Made by a program: the position numbers and the translations under genes. Positions 1-7,052 of a DNA stretch of 64,000 nucleotides are shown in pieces. The stretch is from positions 1,488,001 through 1,552,000 of the forward strand of contig NZ_OY781114.1 of assembly GCF_963676485.1 (NCBI RefSeq). Direction: 5' to 3'. How positions within the stretch are numbered: the stretch's first letter is position 1; the number at the start of each line of letters is the position of its first letter. Under the pieces are notes generated by a model. The model did not search any database, was not told where the DNA came from, and worked only from the letters and a program-made list of their open reading frames with translations. The stretch is from an uncultured Cohaesibacter sp. (GTDB lineage: Bacteria > Pseudomonadota > Alphaproteobacteria > Rhizobiales > Cohaesibacteraceae).

Positions 1-2
1 AC

Positions 3-35
3 GACGCTGTGAAAGCTGCTGGCCCAAAAGCCTAA
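3..35 (+). CDS. C-terminal end of an unidentified protein (partial)
   Basis: An open frame enters from the left edge and ends at TAA (33-35), giving the tail DAVKAAGPKA. It is followed about 30 bases later by a terminator-like hairpin, which supports this being a real gene end. Too little is present to name the protein. Confidence 0.45.
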   Translation, partial: DAVKAAGPKA

Positions 36-65
36 GCTGACAGATATCAGTATTGAATATGATGG

Positions 66-92
66 AAAGGCCCGCTCTTTGGCGGGCCTTTT
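66..92 (+). terminator. Rho-independent terminator
   Basis: A GC-rich inverted repeat (AAAGGCCCGC at 66-75, GCGGGCCTTT at 82-91) with a six-base loop ends in a T-run. It follows the partial gene at the left edge and separates it from the acetyltransferase gene. Confidence 0.8.
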
Positions 93-272
93 GCTTTTCA
101 TACGCATCATGCATCACTTGGCCGCCTCTTTTGAAACGGGGGTCAGAAGTGCATACGTCCTGTGTCGTATTTTCCCGAAGGAGATATGGTAGTATTGTCC
201 CATCACACCCTTCTAGAGACCCCATCATGAGAGCGCACATTATCGTCGCGTGCCTGCGGGGGAGGATTTACC

Positions 273-788
273 ATGTATATTCGCGAGGAAACGTCCGCTG
301 ATGCGGATGGCATTCATATTTTGACACAAAAAGCTTTTGCGCCCATGCCTTACAGCTCTGGCAGCGAAGGCCCGATTATCGATCAATTGCGCCGGGATGG
401 CGATCTTGTTTTGTCATTGGTGATGGATGACGATGGCCCGATTGTCGGCCATGTGGCTTTTTCGAAAATCCAGATCGATGGCAAATGGGATAAATGGTAT
501 TGCCTTGGCCCCATCTCAGTCGCCCCAGACAAACAGAGCCAAGGCATCGGCAAGGCACTGGTTGGCGAGGGCATGAGACGCCTGCGCGCTCTTGGCGCCA
601 ATGGGTGCATCCTGATCGGCAACCCAGCCTACTATGTCCGGCTCGGGTTCCAATGTAATGGCCAATTGCGCTATGGCGCGCTGGATCCTTCGCTGATTCA
701 GTATATGGCTTTTCAAGGCCCCGCGCCAAAAGGCACATTGACCCATGCCGATGCCTTTGAGCAGGCATTAAAGCAAATATCTGCTTGA
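273..788 (+). CDS. GNAT family N-acetyltransferase (YhbS-like)
   Basis: The 171-residue protein has the GNAT fold pattern. A beta-strand reading GPISVAP leads into the acetyl-CoA pyrophosphate loop QSQGIGKAL (about residues 87-96), followed by GANGCILIGNPAYYVRLGF, which is typical of the YhbS-like subgroup. It would transfer acetyl from acetyl-CoA to an amine; the substrate cannot be told. The ATG start has a strong ribosome site (GGGGGAGGA) 6-7 bases upstream. The stop codon abuts that of the convergent methionine aminopeptidase gene, sharing the palindrome TGATCA. Family assignment is firm and the specific function unknown. Confidence 0.88.
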   Translation: MYIREETSADADGIHILTQKAFAPMPYSSGSEGPIIDQLRRDGDLVLSLVMDDDGPIVGHVAFSKIQIDGKWDKWYCLGPISVAPDKQSQGIGKALVGEGMRRLRALGANGCILIGNPAYYVRLGFQCNGQLRYGALDPSLIQYMAFQGPAPKGTLTHADAFEQALKQISA

Positions 789-1529
789 TCAGAGTGTTAC
801 GATGATCGGGCCCTTTTTGCCGATCACAATCGTATGCTCGAATTGAGCGGTGAGGCATCCGGGAGTGAAGAGCTCCCATTCCCGGGCTCCATCGCTGGCA
901 TAGGAGGCACCTGTCGAGAGAAATGGCTCAACGGCAATCACCATGCCTTCCTGCAACTTGCGACGATCCCGGCGGTCCGGTACGGCGAGAATTTCCGGCC
1001 TGTCATGCAAGGTTGTTCCAACACCGTGACATCCCAACAGGTTCTGGATGATGGTATAGCCACCGGCCTTGGCCTCCTTATCGAAAGCCTTCGGGATGAC
1101 CTGCATAGGCTGTCCTGCCCGGGCCTGAGCAATCGCATTGTCACGGGCGCGCTTTGCGGCTTCCACCAGAACCTGCTTTTCCGGAACAATCGGCGGCACG
1201 ATGAATGTTGCCCCGGCATCGGTGAAGTAGCCATCCTTGCTGGCGGACACGTCGATATTGACCATATCGCCCGGCTTCACCCTCTGACTATCAGCCCAAC
1301 CGTGGGCAATCACCGGTTCGATGGAAATGCATGTCGCTCCGGGGAAATCATATACGGACTCAGGTGCCGATTCAGCCCCTTCTTCTTCCAGAATACGGCG
1401 CCCAAGATCGTCCAATTCCTGCGAGGTCATGCCCGGCTCAAGCGCAGCACCCATTTCACGAATGGCACGCGCCACGGCTTTGCCGCAGGCTTTCAGGCCC
1501 TGAAGCTGTTCTTCGGTTTTTACAATCAT
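789..1529 (-). CDS. map: Type I methionine aminopeptidase
   Basis: Removes the initiator methionine from nascent proteins in the cytoplasm. All five metal ligands of the pita-bread fold are visible: Asp in NIDVSA, Asp in FTDAGATF, His in GCHGVGT, Glu in AVEPFLS and Glu in QFEHTIVIG. The substrate-contact His lies in VIAHGWAD. The length is 246 residues from the chosen start (MIVKTEEQL), which matches the family's usual N-terminus. An in-frame ATG 42 bases upstream (position 1571) would add 14 residues and cannot be excluded. The second metal-site region reads DAGATF rather than the commoner DTSxxF, so this may be a divergent paralogue rather than the sole housekeeping enzyme. Confidence 0.92.
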   Translation of the reverse strand: MIVKTEEQLQGLKACGKAVARAIREMGAALEPGMTSQELDDLGRRILEEEGAESAPESVYDFPGATCISIEPVIAHGWADSQRVKPGDMVNIDVSASKDGYFTDAGATFIVPPIVPEKQVLVEAAKRARDNAIAQARAGQPMQVIPKAFDKEAKAGGYTIIQNLLGCHGVGTTLHDRPEILAVPDRRDRRKLQEGMVIAVEPFLSTGASYASDGAREWELFTPGCLTAQFEHTIVIGKKGPIIVTL

Positions 1530-1683
1530 GGATGGCTGCCTATCTGAAACACGGATTGGAATTGCGGCCATCAGTAGCGCATTTGCTCCAGTGACTGCAA
1601 GCCTTCTCTATGAGGCAAAAAGTCAAGAGATCAAGGCCCGCAACGCTTTCCCTCGCATCACTGCGGGTAGGCGCTATCGCACG

Positions 1684-1715
1684 AAAAAGCCCACCCCGTG
1701 ATAACAGGGCGGGCC
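1684..1715 (-). terminator. Rho-independent terminator of the propeller protein gene
   Basis: Read on the minus strand, a GCCC-(mismatch)-CCC / GGG-GGGC stem with an approximately ten-base loop is followed by TTTTT. It lies just downstream of the propeller gene and upstream of map, so the two minus-strand genes are probably separate transcripts. Confidence 0.65.
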
Positions 1716-1745
1716 TTTCTTATTCCCAAATCACATCTTGAGCGT

Positions 1746-3275
1746 TTATTTCACAGCCCAGAGCGTGACCGTCCCAGACACTTCGTTGGCAACGGCAATC
1801 ATCGGCTTGCCATTCGGACTATCCTTGCCAGCGATGAACTTGATGCCTTCCGGCGCGATGTCCCCTGCCGTGAGCTTTTCAGACTCGCCATCAAGCTTGG
1901 TATTGCTTGCATAGGTTACGAAAGTCGCTTTGGCCGGGTCCGTGATGTCATAGACCACAATACCACTCATGCGTTCCAAACCGATAAAGGCATAAAGTTT
2001 GCCATCGATCTCGGCCAGTTCGAGCGCTTCAGGTTCAGCGCCCTTATCGTCTGAGCGGTTGTCGAAGCTCTCATTGGCACCCTGACTGTTGAAGGCACTT
2101 GGCACCAGCTCGGCCAGCTTGGCTTCAATTTCGCCAGCGGAATCAAACACCATTTCGCCGGCTTCATTAAAGATGGAGAATGAGCGACCACCATAGCCAT
2201 AGATCACGTCGAAATCGCCGTCGCCATCAGTGTCGCCCTGAGACGTGGTGATTTTCAGGCGACCGAGATTCTCTTTCTTCTGCAGCTCTTCAGCATGCGG
2301 AAAAGCGGTCGGGTCCAGCTTGACCTTGCCCAGACGCTCTTCTTCGGAGTAGCCATCATAATCGCGGCTATCGCCCTCATTGGCCATCACCACATAGTTG
2401 ACGCCCCCCTTGGAAAAGGCTTTCACGGTGTCCGGCATGCGGAAGGATAGCACCGGCCAGTTCTGCCGGTTGATCTTGCCATCCTTGTCGGAAAGATCGG
2501 CCTTGACCTTTGAGTAATCCTGAAAGCCCAGCGAAAAGACAGTCTTCAGCTTGGCTGTTTCTGTGTCGATGACAGCGATGGCGTTGCTTTCCTGAAGAGA
2601 CACAAAGGCGGTTTTGCTATCCGGCGTGATGGCAACATATTCCGGCTCGATCTGCTGCTCGAAGGAAATGCCCTCTGGTGCTGCTGTGTGGAAGTCTTCG
2701 CCGAAGTCATCCGCTTTGAGATCTTCAAAGGATACGGTTTTGACCTCCAGCGAAGGGATGGAAATGATGGACACCGTGCCGACCGGATCGGTTTTGAAAT
2801 CGTCGGAAGGTTCGCCTTCGTTGGCCACCATGGCAAATTTGCCATTGGGCGCAAAGACAACGCAATCGGGCAATGCGCCCAGTTCGACATCGCCGACCAG
2901 TGTTCCATCGGTCTTGTAGAGAACCAACTTGCCGTTGGCTTGTTTGTCCTTATTCTCAACGGCAATGGCAACATAGTCGCCATGTACGTCAACAGAGTTG
3001 GCGCCTTTGCCAAAATCGGTAACATTCAGCGTACCGGTTTGCTTGATCGTGGCAGGGTTTGAAATATCGAAGATATCGATGGCCTTGTCATGGCCGTCGA
3101 CGACAAACAGTCTCTTGCCTGCCTTATCGTAAGAGACGATCTCGGCGGCCCCTTCATCAAACACATTGGCCGAGTGCGTGGCAATCGGCTCCAGCGTGAG
3201 TGCATAGGCCGGAGCCCCGAACGGCGCGGCGAGGCAGCTTGCAAGAAGCAGAGCCTTGGAAATGGATTTGAACAT
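1746..3275 (-). CDS. Secreted choice-of-anchor I / beta-propeller protein
   Basis: A 509-residue exported protein. The N-terminus (MFKSISKALLLASCLAAP) is a signal peptide with probable cleavage after APAYA. The body holds repeated blade-like units: VSYDKAGKRLFVVDG, DYVAIAVEN, DCVVFAPNGKFAMVANEGEPSDD, EYVAITPDSKTAFVSLQESNAIAVID and the acidic DTDGDGDFDVIYGYGGRSF, which may bind calcium. This pattern matches choice-of-anchor I proteins (esterase-like/alkaline-phosphatase-like propellers), whose activity is mostly untested. The start at 3275 was chosen over an upstream one (3299) because GAGGG lies directly before it and the signal peptide begins there. No anchor domain is evident, so it may be periplasmic or released. 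Confidence 0.8.
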   Translation of the reverse strand: MFKSISKALLLASCLAAPFGAPAYALTLEPIATHSANVFDEGAAEIVSYDKAGKRLFVVDGHDKAIDIFDISNPATIKQTGTLNVTDFGKGANSVDVHGDYVAIAVENKDKQANGKLVLYKTDGTLVGDVELGALPDCVVFAPNGKFAMVANEGEPSDDFKTDPVGTVSIISIPSLEVKTVSFEDLKADDFGEDFHTAAPEGISFEQQIEPEYVAITPDSKTAFVSLQESNAIAVIDTETAKLKTVFSLGFQDYSKVKADLSDKDGKINRQNWPVLSFRMPDTVKAFSKGGVNYVVMANEGDSRDYDGYSEEERLGKVKLDPTAFPHAEELQKKENLGRLKITTSQGDTDGDGDFDVIYGYGGRSFSIFNEAGEMVFDSAGEIEAKLAELVPSAFNSQGANESFDNRSDDKGAEPEALELAEIDGKLYAFIGLERMSGIVVYDITDPAKATFVTYASNTKLDGESEKLTAGDIAPEGIKFIAGKDSPNGKPMIAVANEVSGTVTLWAVK

Positions 3276-3499
3276 GCGACCCTCTGTAATATCGGACAAA
3301 ATCTGTTGCTGCTTTAGCGAAGGCAGATGACAGCTGCATGACTGCCCCTGCCGGCGCGCCTTCGTCTTCCCTTCGCGGTCTCTTTTCTCTGCTGTTTCAT
3401 CTTATTGTTCGCCAAACAAGAATTCCGCAAAAGGCCGCTTTTCCTTGCTGTCATCCGGATATAAAAAGAATTTGAATATATTCATCTTTGGAGACTTAA

Positions 3500-4276
3500 A
3501 TGTGCCGCTGGGTCGCTTACAAGGGACAGCCTGTTTTCCTTGAACATTATGTAACAACAGCCGACCATTCTCTGATTCATCAGAGTCTGCATGCGGAAAA
3601 GGGAAAAACCGTCACCAATGGCGATGGTTTCGGTATTGGCTGGTATGGCGCCAGAGACAATCCGGGCCTTTACAGAGAGATCCTGCCGGCATGGAACGAT
3701 ACCAACCTGAAAAGCCTAGCCTCCCAGATCCAGTCTTCCCTGTTCTTTGCCCATGTCCGCGCTTCTACGGGCACGGCGACCAATCGCTGCAACTGTCACC
3801 CCTTTGCCTATGACAAATGGTTGTTCATGCATAATGGCCAGATTGGAGACTATCACAGAGTCCGTCGCGGGCTGGAAGCACAATTGAGCGATGGCTATTA
3901 CGAACACAGGTTCGGCAGCACTGATTCCGAGTTGCTATTCTTGCTTGCTGTTCAGGAAAATTTGCAGGGATGCCCGGTCACAGCCATGCGCAATGTGCTC
4001 CACAGGGTACAAAAGGCCATGGTCGACAAGGGCATCCGCACACCTCTGCGCTTCACTTCATGCCTGTCAGATGGCAAGCGCCTTTGTGGCTTCCGCTGCT
4101 CGACCGACCATCACGCCCCTTCGCTCTATTATCGGCGCTATGAGAATGGCGATGTGGTGCTGGTTTCCGAACCGATCGACCGGCAATCGGAATGTTGGGT
4201 CGAGGTGCCTCAGGATCAGGCTGTCTGCTTCAAGGAAAATGGCGATATGGTGCAAACAGACATGCACCTGCATTGA
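3500..4276 (+). CDS. Class II glutamine amidotransferase (YafJ/EgtC-like)
   Basis: The 258-residue protein begins Met-Cys-Arg-Trp. Cys2 would become the N-terminal nucleophile that hydrolyses glutamine after Met removal. Other Ntn-amidotransferase marks follow: NGDGFGIGWYG (oxyanion region), FFAHVRASTG, NCHPFAYDKWLFMHNGQIGDY and STDSELLF. This is a stand-alone glutaminase domain of the GATase_4/YafJ-EgtC type with no synthetase domain attached. EgtC acts in ergothioneine synthesis, but no egt neighbours are visible, so the partner and acceptor are unknown. GGAG lies seven bases before the ATG. Confidence 0.85.
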   Translation: MCRWVAYKGQPVFLEHYVTTADHSLIHQSLHAEKGKTVTNGDGFGIGWYGARDNPGLYREILPAWNDTNLKSLASQIQSSLFFAHVRASTGTATNRCNCHPFAYDKWLFMHNGQIGDYHRVRRGLEAQLSDGYYEHRFGSTDSELLFLLAVQENLQGCPVTAMRNVLHRVQKAMVDKGIRTPLRFTSCLSDGKRLCGFRCSTDHHAPSLYYRRYENGDVVLVSEPIDRQSECWVEVPQDQAVCFKENGDMVQTDMHLH

Positions 4277-4280
4277 TCAA

Positions 4281-4300
4281 TCAGGCTGCGCACAGCCTGA
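4281..4300. terminator. Hairpin between convergent genes
   Basis: A perfect 8-bp inverted repeat (TCAGGCTG, loop CGCA, CAGCCTGA) lies between the 3' ends of two convergent genes. It lacks a clear T-run on either strand, so it is only a possible terminator or RNA 3'-end protector. Confidence 0.4.
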
Positions 4301-4321
4301 CATGCGGGCATTTAAGCCCAA

Positions 4322-4702
4322 TCAATTGAACAGATTAAACTGTGTCCATTTATCCCTTGGGATTTCATCACCCTTTTTGTAGGTGAGCTTAAGCACCTTC
4401 ATCTGGTCTTTGCTGGTGTCGCATGAATAGCTCACCTTATACCAATGCCCATGGCGGCGATAAGCGGCGCCAGCGGCCTTGACCTTTTGCTCACCAATCT
4501 TCGGGCTTGAGAAGGTGTAATCAACCAGACGATCCGCATCGAGCTTGCCCATGGCTTCCATATTGCAAAGTTGAAGCATGCGCTCTTGGGGTACCATATC
4601 CTCGAGCCAGGCGCGCATCTTGTTGCTCATTGCGAAGGCCGCTTGCGGATAGGCCATTGCCAGAAGCAATGCAAGCGAAAGTTTGCCGGTGTGGGATATC
4701 AT
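4322..4702 (-). CDS. DUF930 domain protein, exported
   Basis: A 126-residue protein with an N-terminal signal peptide (MISHTGKLSLALLLAMAYPQAAFA). The mature part contains MVPQERMLQLCNMEAMGKLD and YSCDTSKDQMKVLKLTYKKG, the conserved core of DUF930, a small family found mainly in Hyphomicrobiales. The two cysteines (LCNMEAM, YSCDTS) could form a disulfide in the periplasm. Function is unknown for the family. It converges with the amidotransferase gene and reads alone. Confidence 0.75.
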   Translation of the reverse strand: MISHTGKLSLALLLAMAYPQAAFAMSNKMRAWLEDMVPQERMLQLCNMEAMGKLDADRLVDYTFSSPKIGEQKVKAAGAAYRRHGHWYKVSYSCDTSKDQMKVLKLTYKKGDEIPRDKWTQFNLFN

Positions 4703-5131
4703 GCCCTTGACCTTTTTTGGTTCTTATCATCTTGACGGGAGCGCCCCAGCTTGTATCGACTGTCACTTGAAAGGGTTAGCTGGTTCTGGCCAACCATTCG
4801 AAACATCAGGGCTGTATCTGCTGATGTGACTCTTAAATGAGGTTAAAGTTTGTCAGATCCGGTCGATATTGCTAGAGCATGAAGGCTAGCGGTTAAAATT
4901 TTATTTACCTTAAAAATTCATTGTTTTTTTATGTTTGTGAACCCGGACTTTCCCGTAGATTTTACAACCTCAAATTATTTTCTCATCACATCTGCAAGGA
5001 TTGATTTAATTCGCTGGCTTCAAGGCTGTGGACGCATGCCAATAGCGCCATCAATATCCCGACCATAGGGCTCGTTCAGGCAGAGCAGCTTTTTAGTTGG
5101 CCCGCCTGCCCCTTCATGCTAAAGGCTCCCC
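4703..5131. other. Intergenic stretch without a gene (429 bp)
   Basis: An AT-rich divergent region between the DUF930 gene and the DMT transporter gene. It presumably carries both promoters. I find no convincing coding frame, RNA gene or repeat. Confidence 0.5.
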
Positions 5132-6046
5132 ATGCCAACCTGGATCTTGATCACTGTTTCAGCAGCTTTTCTGCAAAATATCCGCTCTGTCCTGCAAAAG
5201 CACCTCAAGGGGGCGCTGAGTACGACCGGGGCGACCTTCGTGCGTTTTGCCTTCGGGGTGCCCTTCGCCCTTCTCTATCTGTTCGGCTATGTGTGGCTAT
5301 CGGGCAAGGGATTGCCAGCCTTCAACGGTCCATTTCTCTTCTGGGTCGTGCTGGCAGCGGTGGGGCAAATCGGGGCGCAGTTTCTGCTGGTGCATCTGTT
5401 TTCCTTCCGCAACTTCACGGTGGGCACGGCCTATAGCCGTACCGAACCGGCGCAGGCGGCGCTATTTGCCTTTCTGTTCTTTTCCGAAACGCTGAAGATG
5501 TCCGCATTGCTGGCCATCGGGGTGGCTGTGCTCGGGGTCATGCTGATTTCGGTAGCGCGCACGACCCTGTCCATCCGCACACTGATCACCTCGACCTTTT
5601 CCCGCACGGCACTTATCGGCCTTGCTTCGGGTTTTCTCTTCGGTGTCACTGCGGCCAGCTATCGCAAGGCCTCTTTATCGCTTGAGCCAACCATGGTCAC
5701 GCCGGATTATATCCTGCAGGCAAGCTTCACCTTAGCAACCGCCATCCTCATCCAGACCATATTGATGGGCATATGGATCTCCTTGCGCGAGCGGGAGCAA
5801 TGGGGATGTGTGGCGCGGGCGTGGAAACCGTCCCTTGCTACCGGCTTTGTCGGCGCATCGGCCAGCTTTGGCTGGTTCATGGCCATGACTCTGCAACAGG
5901 CCGCCCTCGTCAAGGCGCTGGCTCAGGTCGAAATGCTCTTCACCTTCGCCTCGTCGGTCTTCATCTTCAAGGAAAAGATCAACCGACTGGAGCTGATGGG
6001 CTGCGGGTTGATCATCTGTGGCGTTTTGATTTTGGTGCTGGGGTGA
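5132..6046 (+). CDS. DMT superfamily transporter, EamA family
   Basis: A 304-residue inner-membrane protein with about ten hydrophobic helices arranged as two repeated EamA halves. Half one ends with AVLGVMLISVAR after the conserved AYSRTEPAQAALFAFLFFSETL. Half two ends with LVKALAQVEMLFTFASSVFIFKEKINRLELMGCGLIICGVLILVLG. The EPAQAALF and FIFKEK segments are hallmark positions before the last helix of each half. Such proteins usually export amino acids or other metabolites; the substrate is unknown. Start ATG has AAAGG nearby. Confidence 0.85.
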   Translation: MPTWILITVSAAFLQNIRSVLQKHLKGALSTTGATFVRFAFGVPFALLYLFGYVWLSGKGLPAFNGPFLFWVVLAAVGQIGAQFLLVHLFSFRNFTVGTAYSRTEPAQAALFAFLFFSETLKMSALLAIGVAVLGVMLISVARTTLSIRTLITSTFSRTALIGLASGFLFGVTAASYRKASLSLEPTMVTPDYILQASFTLATAILIQTILMGIWISLREREQWGCVARAWKPSLATGFVGASASFGWFMAMTLQQAALVKALAQVEMLFTFASSVFIFKEKINRLELMGCGLIICGVLILVLG

Positions 6047-6078
6047 GGCTTAGTACTCGGCTCTTAAAATGGCATCAA

Positions 6079-6146
6079 GCGTCCGACCGGGTGGGCGCAA
6101 TACGCGCCCGCCGTGGGGCGGGCGGACGCGTCCCGCAGCAAGCTGC
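6079..6146. repeat. Structured intergenic element with alternative hairpins
   Basis: Within 70 bases lie GCGTCCG (6079-6085) paired with CGGACGC (6123-6129), enclosing GGGCGC/GCGCCC (6093-6098/6104-6109). A competing stem CGCCCGCC/GGCGGGCG (6105-6112/6117-6124) shares the middle arm. A further small hairpin GCAGC-AA-GCTGC follows. The GC-rich block sits between the transporter gene and the AT-rich orphan gene and may terminate the former's transcript or be a dispersed palindromic repeat. Confidence 0.5.
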
Positions 6147-6225
6147 GCGAGAGGGAATACTCTATCCTTACCAAAAGTGTTAATCTACCCTCAGGAAAGA
6201 CTCTCAGGTATCAGGAGCTCGCTTT

Positions 6226-7047
6226 ATGTCAAAAGATGACTATTTCAATCAGTTAATGGCGCTCGAGCCCGATAACTATACCGAAGCCTTTTTTTCGGGA
6301 AGAGCAGGAGTGGATATACTGCTCAAAGCTGAAATCGACTGGGAAATGCAATTGCACGCGATAAAATGCGTATTGAAGAGAAACAAAGAATTTGACGATG
6401 ACCTAAAACAAGATTTGCAATCAGAAAAGAACAAACTTGATGATTACAAAGGGAATAACATCGAAAACCTAGCAGACAGCCACCAACATTCTATATATGT
6501 CAGCTACTATCACGATCTAGCGAGGAGCATGTCCTTTGTATCTATGGTGGTACCGTTTATCGAGAGTATCTTGCAAAGGTGTTTCAAAACACTGGGCAGC
6601 ATGTACGATAAAAGCAAGCTAGCACCGCCCAGTCACGTGCGGTGGCTTGCGAAAAATCCTAATCACAAATGGGACTGTAGTTATAAGATTAAGTCAAATG
6701 GATCCTCAGACAAAGGTTTCGCGAAAGGCACGAAACAGATTTTCGAGGCGATTGATCTTGCTCCTCCGGAAAATTTCCTCAATCTTCTTAGTGCCTTAGT
6801 AGAGTATCGCAATTTGATGTTTCATCAAGGCTTTGAATGGGACAAGAAGACAGGAGAAAGATTCTTCGGCCTTCTCAAAAGCAACAAATGGGAAAGACAC
6901 TTCATTGTTGGTTCTTCGAGTGGCAATAAAGTGTTTCTCATCAATGACAATGCAATTGATGAAGTGATTGAAATGATCGAAACGCTGCTGGATAGCCTTG
7001 CAGAATTTGCAAGGCAGCAACCATGGGAGTTGACTTCGGCAGAATAG
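6226..7047 (+). CDS. Hypothetical protein with HEPN-like RNxxxH motif
   Basis: A 273-residue, mostly alpha-helical protein that I do not recognise as a named family. Near the C-terminus it has EYRNLMFHQGFEW, in which R195-N196-x3-H200 fits the R-(N/D/H)-x(3-5)-H signature of HEPN ribonuclease/nucleotidyltransferase-partner domains. The motif sits in a predicted helix (residues 180-203), as expected. The rest is charged and helical with no signal peptide or TM. AGGAG lies nine bases before the ATG. Base composition is visibly richer in A/T than the flanking genes, suggesting acquisition by transfer. It stands alone, converging with polA. A defence or toxin-like role is possible but not shown. 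Confidence 0.7.
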   Translation: MSKDDYFNQLMALEPDNYTEAFFSGRAGVDILLKAEIDWEMQLHAIKCVLKRNKEFDDDLKQDLQSEKNKLDDYKGNNIENLADSHQHSIYVSYYHDLARSMSFVSMVVPFIESILQRCFKTLGSMYDKSKLAPPSHVRWLAKNPNHKWDCSYKIKSNGSSDKGFAKGTKQIFEAIDLAPPENFLNLLSALVEYRNLMFHQGFEWDKKTGERFFGLLKSNKWERHFIVGSSSGNKVFLINDNAIDEVIEMIETLLDSLAEFARQQPWELTSAE

Positions 7048-7052
7048 TCCCC

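Noticed and set aside
786..791. TGATCA at the junction of two stop codons as a regulatory site
   Set aside because: It follows simply from two convergent TGA codons abutting.
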